Source: Thermomucor indicae-seudaticae
Taxonomy: Eukaryota; Mucoromycota; Mucoromycetes; Mucorales; Lichtheimiaceae
Assembly: GCA_000787465.1 (NCBI GenBank)
Contig: JSYX01000263.1
Coordinates: 1 to 45,989 of the forward strand
DNA: 45,989 nt
Reading direction: 5' to 3'
Positions 1 to 9,591 of this stretch are shown piece by piece. Position 1 is the stretch's first letter, and each line of letters opens with the position of its first letter. The notes under the pieces were generated by a model. The model made no database searches. It was not told the DNA's origin and worked only from the letters and a program-made list of their open reading frames with translations. The translations under genes and the position numbers were made by a program.

Positions 1-531
1 CCACGAAGAAAGCATGATGTTTTCCTTTGTTGCTTCTAGGGTGAGTCGGTTTCCGACACAAAAAGCTGTCCTCAGCAAAGTCATGGCCGCAAACCAGAGC
101 AAACCAGAGAAGAACGAGGGCAGAGCAGATCCGGCTCTGACTCTGGTCTGCTCTCGTTTTCCGGAACCCTACTCGAACTGGACTCGAGTCGTGGTAACGC
201 TGACCGGATCCGGCTGCGGATCACGGTTAATTTTGAACACCTCTAGACACCAGCAATTTCCTTTTACGATCAACGTCGCAAAATACGAGCCAATGGAGCA
301 GTAGGGGCCACAAAGAAATCATTGTCTGCCGCGCAATAGAAATCTGCGAAAAGAATCAGAGGAACGAATCGATCCGTTGTAAGCGAGCTTAAAATAGTAT
401 AAAGAAAGTGTCTTACAAAATCATTGGTATAAAGACAAGAAGAAAAGAGATGCCGCCTGGCGAAGAGCGACAAGGACTCTATGTTCAACTTGTGGAAAAG
501 AAGGCGGAAAGGTGCACTATTGTAAAGCAGG
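1..531. other. Repeat-rich flank of the Fanzor remnant
   Basis: No intact gene is supported here. An open frame at 14-304 has no recognisable domain. The stretch at about 115-160 is an imperfect inverted repeat (left arm near CGAGGGCAGAGCAGA, right arm near TCTGCTCTCG). Positions 173-198 match the reverse complement of 37741-37766 at 24 of 26 bases. At 482-540 one frame reads a small Cys-rich segment with the pattern CSTCG, later HYC and GCP, ending in a stop. Fanzor-type proteins often start with such a knuckle, so this may be the worn 5' end of the neighbouring gene. That link is inference. Confidence 0.4.
173..198 (+). repeat. Copy of dispersed palindromic repeat
   Basis: The 26-base stretch starting TCGAACTGGACTCGAG and ending GTGGTAAC equals the reverse complement of 37741-37766 except at two positions. 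The unit contains the palindrome ACTCGAGT. Two copies 37.5 kb apart suggest a mobile or dispersed short element. Its full borders at this site are not clear. Confidence 0.5.
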
Positions 532-1989
532 TTGCCCGTAGCCGGTAGGCTACGTACCAATGTTCTAGTTTTAAGCAGAAAGAGTTCTGTCTTTTATTCT
601 CTGAAGCATTTCTGCAGTAAATGGTCTCCTGAATCAATTATGCAAATACATGATTTCATCATTACAACTCTCCAGAGACAGGTATCCGACTTGCGGAAGC
701 AAATAAAACATGCAAAACGTGATAAGCACCAGACGCTTTACAAAAAGGTAAACTTGCATATTACTTGATTAGATCCTATCCAACTGGTATTTTTATAGGT
801 TGCCGACAGCCGTTCAAAGGGGCCAATCCCTCCACCACATCCTACGAATACAAGACTAGCGCACGAAGACGGTGCGGAACATGTACAGATTAGAGAACTG
901 TTAGCTGAAGCAGAGATAGACGGCCGCGACGTAGTCTTTTCTTGAACGGATTACGATATGCGACTTTATCCACGACAGTACCTATGACCCAGGAGCGCTT
1001 TAAGTCTCATATACAGCTTTACAATTATTTTGCCCCACTTACTACTGATGATAATGGAAATTCTGAACCATTGTCCTCTGCAAAAATCGAGGAATGTGCA
1101 AACCTTGCTTTGCCTGTGAAAAAGGGATACTTCCGAATAACTGCCGGAGAAATAAGTCAAAAATCCCTTTCACGTAAACTTGCGAAGAAAAGGGAACATC
1201 GCAAGGTAAGGTGACTGATGTTTCGTACAATGCTGTCATGTTCAGTCCTTGTGGAAGCCGAGAACACAAGAGTAAAAGGTGCAGAACAAGCATTATCAGA
1301 CAACTCCATTAAACAAGCAAGTTCCCCCGCCCGAGGGGTTACGACGGCATAAAGTCGAGCAGGAGCAACGAGACGCTCCTCGCGCATTTTATTGTTTCAA
1401 AAAAAAGGCATTGCGAAGAGAGGCGTACTGCACGTTTATCCAAAAACGAGCATACGATCAATTAACCGCTGAAGAAAGGAAGTATATCGCGTCGAAAGGC
1501 AATAAAGACAAGAAGAACCCTCGTGATGTTTTGTCCATCGGTGACGCTGGCACCGGGAGAGGGGCCAGAATACGTGAGCATTGCAAACTTGGCGGAGGAC
1601 AATTAAGCGCCAGACACAGAAGATACGCCACGATTGCTACTACCAACGAGCACAACACATGGCAGGCTTGTTCCACGTGTTTTGGCCCTGTTACAAGACC
1701 GAAGCGCCGTGTGAACGTGAACGGCAAATGGAAGACCAAATCAAACAATGGAAGTTCAATATGCTTCAACGCCGATTGTCCTTCTTACAAAAGATGACAT
1801 AACACCAAAAATCGAGATGTAGAGGCGGCGATTTCCATCGCTTTCGCCGGAATGAGCACCATGCTGGTTGGACAGCTGCTGCCTCCATTAGATCCGAAAC
1901 GCAGTCAATCTGGAACTGTCGCAAGCATCAACCATGTCCCACTAGTGCAAGGTGCGGCGTTGGTACCTGCCACTGCAGGATTACCATAG
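532..1989 (+). pseudogene. Decayed Fanzor (eukaryotic TnpB-like) nuclease gene
   Basis: Fanzors are RNA-guided RuvC-type endonucleases carried by eukaryotic transposons. The first exon (about 532-747) has a coiled-coil-like segment. A 51-nt intron at 748-798 joins it in frame to a segment ending GRDVVFS. There the RuvC-I block breaks by frameshift into LNGLRYATLSTTV, where a DPG-type Asp is expected. The next blocks are KREHRK (to about 1208), AEQALSDNSIKQ and PPPEGLRRHK, each in a different frame. The last frame (1279-1797) reads GDAGTGRGARI, then TNEHNTWQACSTCF, then a second pair in CFNADCP. This is the TnpB/Fanzor order of a Glu/Thr-Ser-Gln block followed by a four-Cys zinc finger. An in-frame TGA at 1795-1797 separates it from HNTKNRDVEAA, which carries the RuvC-III Asp (codon 1816-1818). 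The open frame then runs to TAG at 1987-1989. At least four frame breaks and one stop mark it as dead. Family assignment is firm by motif order; the exact subfamily is not known. Confidence 0.75.
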
Positions 1990-2402
1990 TGGTAAGTCCT
2001 TTAACATTTTTATTTCCCGTTTCTAATCAAGAACAATGTGTGCGCTGCTGTGGAGCGATTTTCAGCGTGAAGGAAGTTCCAAATCAGCACGCTGAACAAA
2101 GCAAACAATATAACAAGGACGCCAAACCATTCTATTGACAGCGTAACTTCGGCTTCTTCCTTGGCGCGAAGATTGCTCCACTCGAAAGGGCAGAGTTCAA
2201 TTTTTGTCTTGCATTTTTCGGACGCAGAAGTCCATTCTATAAAAGTTTCACTTACGACATTGCAATAATAGAAGAAGAAGAAGAAGCTTTCTGCGATAAC
2301 GTATATAGAATTCGCAAAAGGCCATATTACAGTCTTTGTTCCTTACGAAACACTTTGTTCATCCGTTTAATCTTGTGATATACAACATTTGCGCGCCATC
2401 AG
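1990..2402. promoter_or_regulatory. Upstream region of the Sec7-PH gene
   Basis: No coding frame is convincing. It contains a short GAA run near 2272-2287 and AT-rich DNA. The sequence just before the ATG at 2403 ends CCATCAG, which resembles a splice acceptor, so an upstream non-coding or coding exon is possible. Confidence 0.35.
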
Positions 2403-5121
2403 ATGGCTACTCCGAGCAGCGGCGGCATTACGAAACAGGCCACGGTCAGCTCCTCGGAAAACGAGCCGAGCTTTGCATCCCGAGTGGCAACATTTGACTT
2501 TCGTGGTGATGCCATTGACATGGCTTTAAGGTAAAAGAGAAAGTCATCTGGGGGCTTCTGCCTGCCCTGTTAACCCTCCCGTTAAAAAGGAAACTGCTCG
2601 CCAAAGTACAACTGCCTAAAGAAGCTCAGCAGATAGACCGTGCCATGGAAGACTTTGCCAAACGATACCATGAATGCAATCCGGACTTGGCTGAGAGCTC
2701 AGGTAAGGCATGGTGGTTGCTGGCAAACACAAGACGGGTCCAATCTATTGATCTAAGTGGGGATGGAATAGACGAGGCGTATGCGGTTGCGTTTTCGATA
2801 TTGATGCTTCATACGGACGCTCACAATAAGAATGTGCGGCAGAAAATGAACAAGGAGACGTTCATTATGCGGACACGAATCATCGAAGGTGGCGAGAATG
2901 TGCCTGCTGAAGCCTTGGATGTAAATTTTGCGACGAAAAAGGGGACAGAGAGTGGTAGTATATAGTTAACCAGAGGTCCATAGATCATGTACGATAATAT
3001 CGTGTCGACGGAATTTACGTACGCCGATGGAGAAAATCATAATCCGATAGAAGCAATGATTAGGGCGTCTGAGAAACCGACATCGTGGTTTGGGAGGTTA
3101 TCCAGGTCCGACTCGGCATCGTCTCTTAATGTAAGACCTTGATCGAACTGAGGGGGGGGGGAATTAAAAGCGCGCTCATGCCCCATTCGCATTAAGGCCA
3201 ACTCATTGGAGGAGTTTTACCCAAAGCTGGCTCAGTTGATGCCACCTGAAAATCCATTCAGCTACAGACGAACGCTTCGACCTATCGATATAAACGAGAT
3301 ACACGTGGCTTTTCACAACGCTTCGCCGTTGGATCTTGGAGGTGTACGGAGCAAGCACAGGGAAAACAGCATCAATCATAACGTGTATACGGTTCGAGTC
3401 GCTAAGGCAGGAATCTTGGAACGGAAATACGATATGCTTCCGGGTGGCAAAAAGGCGACGGCTAGGGGCTGGAGGCCTTTTGGCGTGGTCTTGACTGGCA
3501 GCCAGATCGTCTTCTTTTCCGATATCATGACGTTCGAGTCATGGCTTTCTCATAAAAACGCTGAACAACAAACTAGCCGACGGAGCAATGCTAATGGAAA
3601 CAGCAGCAGACCATCTTCACGGCGTACAATGTCATCATCCTCTTCCACTGCGGATACAATTTCTCCTAGCAACACTGCTTCCACCCAGCTATCGATCAAT
3701 ACCACTACTACTTTCCTCCATCGAGACGCGTCGACATGGACAGTAAACTCTCCTCAACATACAGTGACGTCCTTCGCGTCCATATGTTCTACTCAGTCTC
3801 TAGCGCCGAACATAGCTGGAGCCGCCGCATTCATGTCTATGCCTTCGAGCCCAACCTATCCCAGTTCTCCCGTTCTTCGACCTGTTCAGATTATCTCCCT
3901 TACAAACACGGTGTCTATTTATGACGAGTCTTATACCAAGTATCCTCATGTGTTTCGCTTATTGACCGGTGATGGACAGCAGTTTCTGTTTCGAGCAAAA
4001 GATGATGAAGATCTGGACGACTGGATGGCCAAGATTAACTATGCGGCTACCAGCAAGACCACAGGTTTACGTTTGAGACCTTCACGGAATCCTCGGTCGC
4101 CCGACAGGCCAAAACGCGAAGAGCAATTGAAGGTATGCTTTTACTGGACCGATATCGAGGCGGATATTGTTATTAAAGTTCCTATCGCTAGGCCAAAGTT
4201 CTTGATATCTCTCAACAACTTGTGGAAGTGGAACGGATTTTGCAGAAAGACTTACGGTTGCGGCGTAACCTAATGGTTCTTGTGCCTTTGCAAAAGTCAA
4301 GCCGAGACCGGGTCATTCATTTTGCGGAAATGGTCGGGAGAAGGATACAGACAAGGCGACTTGAAATGCAAAAACTTGAATGTTACAGGGATTATCTGGA
4401 AGCAGCTGTCCGTGCGTCTGAAGCAGCAGCAGCAGCCGAGCATGCAGCACGGAAAATGTCGGCTCCACTGTTGACTCGGTCTCTGCTTTGTGGACAACCT
4501 TTTGTGCCACCGCATCGGTCGGCCACTGTACCAGCTGTAGCTGCTCAGGCCTCATCGTCGTCATCATCAAAACCGTTAGACCACATACACAATAGTCCAT
4601 CCGCTGTTGGTGATGACCAAAATATCCTATGGTCAAATCGCGATCGTTCCGTGACGAGCGATTCTTCGTCTAGCAGCAACAGCCCAACGAGTGCTCAGCG
4701 TTGGGAGGAGGAGGAGGAAGATAAGAATGAACGAAACAAGAGAAGGTCATCTTGTCCCCAAATACCGCCGTTTGCTTTTACTGTTATCGAAAACGATGCT
4801 TCTTCTTCGTCAGGAACGAAAGAAGGAGGAGGAGGAAAGAATAAAGGGGTTGCATTTGACGTGCCAGACGAAGGAGACAAAGCAGCGGCAAAACCAGGAG
4901 AGTGGACAAGACGACGCAGTAGCAGCAACCCGGTGAAACCGAAATCCAAGAAAGAAGAGCAATCGACGATGCTGTCATCGTCAAGGCTAGTGATGAACAG
5001 AGAGAGGAGTAGCTCAGAAGCTTCTTCTTACCGAGAAGATGATGATGAATTGACTGTGGTCAATATGCCTGTTTATGACTCCTCCAAAGAAGAAGAGGAA
5101 GATGATCTGAAGCCATTTTAG
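2403..5121 (+). CDS. Sec7-PH Arf guanine nucleotide exchange factor (fungal Syt1-like)
   Basis: The product would load GTP on Arf GTPases at Golgi or plasma membrane. Exons: 2403-2530, 2590-2702, 2772-2920, 2984-3130, 3197-4132 and 4192-5121, giving 800 aa. The Sec7 core reads LPKEAQQIDRAMEDFAKRY, with the catalytic Glu finger in LPKEAQ, then AVAFSILMLHTDAHNKNVR and KMNKETFI. A PH domain follows: it starts near residue 250 (AGILERKY), is interrupted by a Ser/Thr-rich insert of about 100 residues, and resumes at VFRLLTGDGQQFLFRA to DDWMAKIN. A basic helical segment follows, and the C-terminal 250 residues are low complexity with Ser, Glu and Lys runs. Introns 2703-2771 and 2921-2983 are stop-free multiples of 3, but removing them restores SSDEAYAVAF and ALDIMYDNIV. 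The first helices of a standard Sec7 domain are missing, so the true start may lie upstream. Confidence 0.85.
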
Positions 5122-5165
5122 TATGCCCATCGATAGCCTTTTTACTATACCCTGCATTTTGATTT

Positions 5166-5171
5166 AATAAA
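5166..5171 (+). terminator. AATAAA polyadenylation signal
   Basis: A canonical AATAAA lies 45 bases after the Sec7-PH stop codon, on the coding strand. Confidence 0.5.
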
Positions 5172-5360
5172 CCATGATACACACATTTTTGTGGATGAAC
5201 ACGGCCTGGTCCCTGGCGGCATAATAATAACGTTGATGGAGGAGATTATCGGGTATGTGTCACATCCAAAGTTGCCGAATCACAATGCTTTTGGGAATCG
5301 ACTACTACTCCGGCCGCCATTCCCCCGCCTCCCGACGTCCCTTTCACTTCCCATAGCGTC

Positions 5361-6669
5361 ATGTCGTCCGAAGCTGCACCAAAACGCAAGTGTTTTCTGT
5401 TTGGCGCGCACGACGGAAACCGATGCTGATCGAGTTTCGGCTTCTTGTTATTAGCTTTGCCGTTCCACTTTCAGTTCCTTGCCGGCGCCATTGCTGGCAT
5501 TTCCGAAATCTTGACCATGTATCCCTTGGACGGTAAATAAAGCGACAGCGAGGGAGAGAGAGACGAGGACAAGGCTGACGTCTTTGATTTTTGCAAGTGG
5601 TCAAGACGCGTGCTCAGTTGAGTACAAGTGGCAGCACCGGTATTGTGCAGAGTTTAAAGGATATTGTGACCAAAGAAGGGTAAAAGACTTGCATTGCTTT
5701 TGATGTATCAGTGGGGGAGCATTCTATTCATACATGGATAGGCCTGCGACTTTATACCGCGGTATTGCCGCACCGATCATGGTCGAGGCACCCAAGCGAG
5801 CAACCAAGTTTGCCGCAAACGAGCAATACACCGCCCTGTTCAAAAAGATTTTTGGGATGGAAAAGGTCACCCAACCGTTGGCAATTGCAACCGGTATCAG
5901 TGCGGGTGTGACCGAAGCCTGTATCATTGTACCCTTTGAACTCGTCAAAATTCGGATGCAGGACAAGGCCAATGTAAGTAAAATTCTCTCTCTCTCTCTT
6001 TTTCAATATCTAAAGTCTTACTCCTTTATAGGCTACGAAATATTCGGGCACCATGGACGCTATACGCAAGATTCTAAAGCATGAAGGCCCATTAGCTTTA
6101 TACAACGGTCTGGAGGCCACTGTTTGGCGTCATGCGGCTTGGAATGGTGGTTATTTTGGTGTGATTTTCGGTGTGAAGGATCTGTTACCGAAACCCAAGG
6201 TAAGAAGAATCAACTCCATGATTGTCGGGTTTATGATGCTGACCATCGCGCACAGACCAAGAATGAACAGCTGGTCAACAACTTTGTGGCTGGTACGATC
6301 GGCGGCACCTTTGGTACAATCCTGAATACACCAATGGACGTGGTCAAGACCCGCATTCAGGGATACACGGGTGAAGGACCCAAGAAATATAACTGGACGC
6401 TTCCATCGCTTGCGTTGGTGGCCAAGGAAGAAGGGTTCGTATAGACAGCCATGAGTTCATGGAAAGTGATGTTAACGGCACGTATACATAGCGTGGCGTC
6501 ATTGTATCGTGGTTTTGCGGCCAAAGTACTTCGACTTGGCCCAGGGTAAGTTCTGATCCAGAAGAAGGAAAGAAAACGGGGTTATTAATGATCGCAATCT
6601 AGTGGTGGTATTCTGCTCGTTGTATTTGATACCGTATCTACTTTTATGCGCAAGCATTTCATGAACTAG
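5361..6669 (+). CDS. ODC1: Mitochondrial 2-oxodicarboxylate carrier
   Basis: This SLC25 family protein exchanges 2-oxoadipate/2-oxoglutarate across the inner mitochondrial membrane, a step linked to lysine metabolism. Exons: 5361-5385, 5455-5532, 5598-5679, 5742-5973, 6032-6199, 6256-6434, 6492-6545 and 6603-6669; 294 aa, the usual length. All three carrier signatures are present: PLDVVKTR, PFELVKIRMQ and PMDVVKTRIQ. Subfamily marks that match yeast Odc1/Odc2 are PLPFHFQFLAGAIAG, APIMVEAPKRATKF, NGLEATVWRHAAWNGGYFG and LRLGPGGGILLVVF. Intron 1 (5386-5454) has a GC donor (AAAC/GCAAGT). Splicing there restores KPLPF, which the nearby GT choices do not. All other introns are GT-AG and 56-65 nt. 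Confidence 0.92.
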
Positions 6670-7392
6670 ATGATAGACTTTTTCCTTTCCTGTATATACA
6701 GTGTCTTGCGTGAGTTTTATGTCAATGCAATTGAGAAAGGAAACCTTAACTGAGACTGAGCTAGAGATTCTAAACCGAGGCGACGCAAAGTGGTTTTGCC
6801 ATCATGAGGAAGGTATTCTTTGTTGCGTCGCTCCTCCCTCAGAACGTCATTGAGAGGCTATAACAACTGCTTAGGATACCACCACTAGCTGATATCTCGA
6901 AACTTTTACTGTTTTTTACAAATGCCACCGGCTAGATGCTACTGGTCTCAATTTGCGTTCGTACGAATCCTGGCTCTCATGCCATTTCGCGTTAGCTCCT
7001 GATTCTACAGTGCATTGCCTTCAAAAACACTTCGCGCTCGGGAGAAGGAAGGGCTTCCAGTCACCAAACCACGCGCCCATGCCCCAAATCTCTGTCTCCT
7101 TGCCAGTCATCAATGAAGGCTCGTTTGCAATATTTACAGCTAATTCTCGTTACTTGTCGTGTGTGAACAGAGCCCTTGTTCCTTCCGTTCAAGAACAGCA
7201 TTCGATCACCATCTCCATTGAATCCAGTCAAAAGCTGACTTGTCTTTCTTGTTCATCTCCTGTGGCACTCGAAACAATCAAAGCTCGAGATAGCCCACAG
7301 AGCGAATTACCAAGTGCCGATGGATTTTCAGCGGGAAGACGTTAAGTTTCAGTATTTATTAGCGAAAACGAACGGAAGGGATGCGGCTGGGC
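6670..7392. other. Intergenic region with one unassigned open frame
   Basis: An open frame without stops runs to 7345 on the + strand (first candidate start 6953, about 130 codons, Ser-rich, no known motif). A separate short frame from the ATG near 6724 reads to RGDAKWFCHHEE before a GT. I could not join the two in frame, so neither is annotated as a gene. Confidence 0.3.
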
Positions 7393-7807
7393 CTAATGGT
7401 ACACACGGAAACCGACCTTGTTGTTGAAGGTCTTGACTATCTTGCGCTTTTCCATGTAGGGAAACACCTTGATGCGCACTTCAATCTCATCGTCCAGTCG
7501 GTCGGAAAGCTCCTGTACCACATCGGATTGGCCGTTGCGATGCGCATCATGGCACCACATAAGGTACGCATAACGCGACTTCAGGGTGTAGACAGGGTCT
7601 TGCATGAGAATGAGGACGTCTGTCTCCGGGGAAACATAAGGCAACAAGAACTGGCGGATCTTACGCGCACTCCATCTCATGTCAAGCAGAATTCAACCTG
7701 AGCTTCTTGGAAGGCTTTGGCCTGACAGACGGGGAGTGGTTGGAGAGAGTTTGGTCTTTCTTAACTGGCTTCGTAAAGTTGACGAAGCGAATAACGCCGG
7801 AGCACAT
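7393..7807 (-). CDS. Small basic protein, possibly mitochondrial (mitoribosome-like)
   Basis: The main open part (7393-7680) reads WSARKIRQFLLPYVSPETD and ends KTFNNKVGFRVYH. An upstream frame from ATG at 7807 reads MCSGVIRFVNFTKPVKK, a plausible mitochondrial presequence, and runs to a stop about 20 bases before the second frame opens. The two frames differ, so an intron is needed. A GT-AG cut that keeps both in full would be only 22 nt. More likely choices start at GTCTGT or GTTAAG further upstream (about 60-110 nt) and drop some residues. The size, basic charge and N-terminus recall small mitochondrial ribosomal proteins, but I cannot name the family. The gene lies head to head with COQ9. 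Confidence 0.45.
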
Positions 7808-8293
7808 ATTCACTCTCGCAGACTTTGACAATGGAAACGGAAAGGTTATGCAAGGATTTGGTACGGAGTGTACTTAAATTAAGGGACGCAACCTTGAGAA
7901 AGGAAGATATACAAATCTGTCAGCGACATTGCAGTGATGGTCGAGTTAGCAACAGCTGTGACCTATAGACCCTAAAGAAAGCAATGACATACCCATTATT
8001 GGAAATAAGGATCTGAGCAAACAGTTGACAGTGTTGGCGACCTTGCTATCGACCTACAATTCAAAAGCGCATGATTCCGTTGTAGAAACCGTCTTGTATG
8101 AATTCTCTGATCGGTAAATGTGTTTTGCTCTCACATCATGGGCTTCTCGCTCCCATTTCTGTAGTTCTTGAAAATTTGTGTCTATTGAGATTAGAAGTGT
8201 TCGAACACTTGGAAGATACTGACAGCAGAATGAGTGTCAGCCCAATTGAAAGCCCGTTGGCAAGGGAGTGAAGAACACACGTTCTTTTGACTT
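7808..8293. promoter_or_regulatory. Divergent intergenic region before COQ9
   Basis: This 486-base gap separates the minus-strand small protein from plus-strand COQ9 and probably holds both promoters. I see no open frame, RNA gene or clear repeat. Confidence 0.35.
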
Positions 8294-9393
8294 ATGACCT
8301 TGCCCATCGTATTACTACGACGTCTTGGTCCACGTCCTCTCGCAAGAAGCACCAGTCAACGTTGGCTTTCGACCAGGCCTAAGTAAAAAAAAAAAGACTT
8401 TTCTTCTTTTCTTGTGACATTCGACATTTCGCTTATTTACCCACAAAAAACAACAAGCGATCCAACCACGACATTGCTTGAAGCAACATTACCGTTTGTG
8501 CCACAACATGGCTGGTCCATGAAAAGTATAATGCTCGGCACCCAGGCACTGGGGTACCCGTCGGTGGCGCATGGCATATTCCAGGGCGGCGAGTCTGGAC
8601 TCGTGCACGCCTTTTTGCAAAAGTGTCGACGCGAGCACCTGAAAGCGACGGAAGCCAAACTCGCCAGTGATGAATGGAAAGCGTAAGCAAGCCACAAGCA
8701 TTACTTTCCTTCCTTTCTCTTTGTAACTTTTCAATTTGAAGCCTGACCACAGGTCAAAAGGTGGCTCAACTGACGTCCATGCGTTTGTCGTTGCTTAAAC
8801 CGTATGCGCATCGATGGCCCGAGGTAAGTCCTTCTCTCTGTGTGTTCTTGGAAGGCGAAATTAATTCTTGAACTAGGGCCTCGCAGTGATGGCTTATCCT
8901 GCCAATATACCAATGGCTGTGACTCACTTGGCTGAATTGGTGGACGATATCCTGTACTACGCGGGTGACAAGAGTCCTGACGTAAGAGTACTAGCCCTCT
9001 TCGTGCATGCCTACATGTATGCTCATACCAACGATCAGTTTGAATGGTACACCAAGAGAGCAGGCTTGGCAGCCGTCTATACCTCGACAGAGTTATTCAT
9101 GACCCAGGACTATTCGACCGATTATGCCGAAACGTTCCGGTTCTTGGAACGTCGTCTAGAGCAAGCCAAACGATTACAAGACGGCAAGCGAGAGGTAACA
9201 TTGCATACTGCACAAGTAGCAAAGCAGATCTAGTTAATCACCGCTGCATACACAGCTCTGTACAATGCTTGAATTTGGCGCAAAAAGCTTTATTGGTCTT
9301 CTCGGAACGGTAAGAGGGTATTATCCAGAACGTAAATGAGACACACAATTTACACAACGCTTGTTTTCCCATTAGCGTGGCATTCGGTTTTAA
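8294..9393 (+). CDS. COQ9: Ubiquinone biosynthesis protein COQ9
   Basis: COQ9 is a lipid-binding protein of the mitochondrial coenzyme Q synthome that helps Coq7. Exons: 8294-8382, 8458-8682, 8742-8823, 8877-9194, 9256-9309 and 9376-9393; 261 aa. The N-terminus is Arg-rich (LRRLGPRPLARSTSQRW), a typical matrix presequence. Family marks are LLEATLPFVPQHGWS, ALGYPSVAHGIF, SMRLSLLKPYAHRWPEGL, DDILYYAGDKSPD and AGLAAVYTSTELFMTQDYS. The last coding exon is only 18 bases (RGIRF stop), consistent with the RG ending seen in fungal COQ9. All introns are GT-AG. Confidence 0.92.
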
Positions 9394-9495
9394 AGAAAGT
9401 TCTTCTGCATGCTGTTACATTGCATACATTCTGCATATCTCCCCAATCTCGTTGATTTACGCTGGACCAATCTTGTCACGGAAATGATGTTGAGA

Positions 9496-9501
9496 AATAA
9501 A
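9496..9501 (+). terminator. AATAAA polyadenylation signal
   Basis: A canonical signal about 100 bases after the COQ9 stop. It sits about 90 bases from the end of the convergent PAS gene, so the two 3' ends are close. Confidence 0.4.
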
Positions 9502-9591
9502 AAATGATTGTGTGATCAATTAATAGCACTACAAGTGGGGAACAAGGGCAGCTCAAAATGGCAGGTGAATAAATGTATGCACAAAAAAAGG

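Noticed and set aside
3150..3162. G-run in Sec7-PH intron 4 as a regulatory or quadruplex site
   Set aside because: A single homopolymer run, prone to sequencing error, with no further G-tracts.
5392..5454. GT donor at 5392 for carrier intron 1
   Set aside because: Donor GTTTTC is poor and gives KRKSLPF; the GC donor at 5386 is a strong GCAAGT and gives KPLPF, the family form.
6953..7345. 130-codon Ser-rich frame as a gene
   Set aside because: No family motif, no ATG in good context, and no in-frame join to the short upstream frame near 6724.
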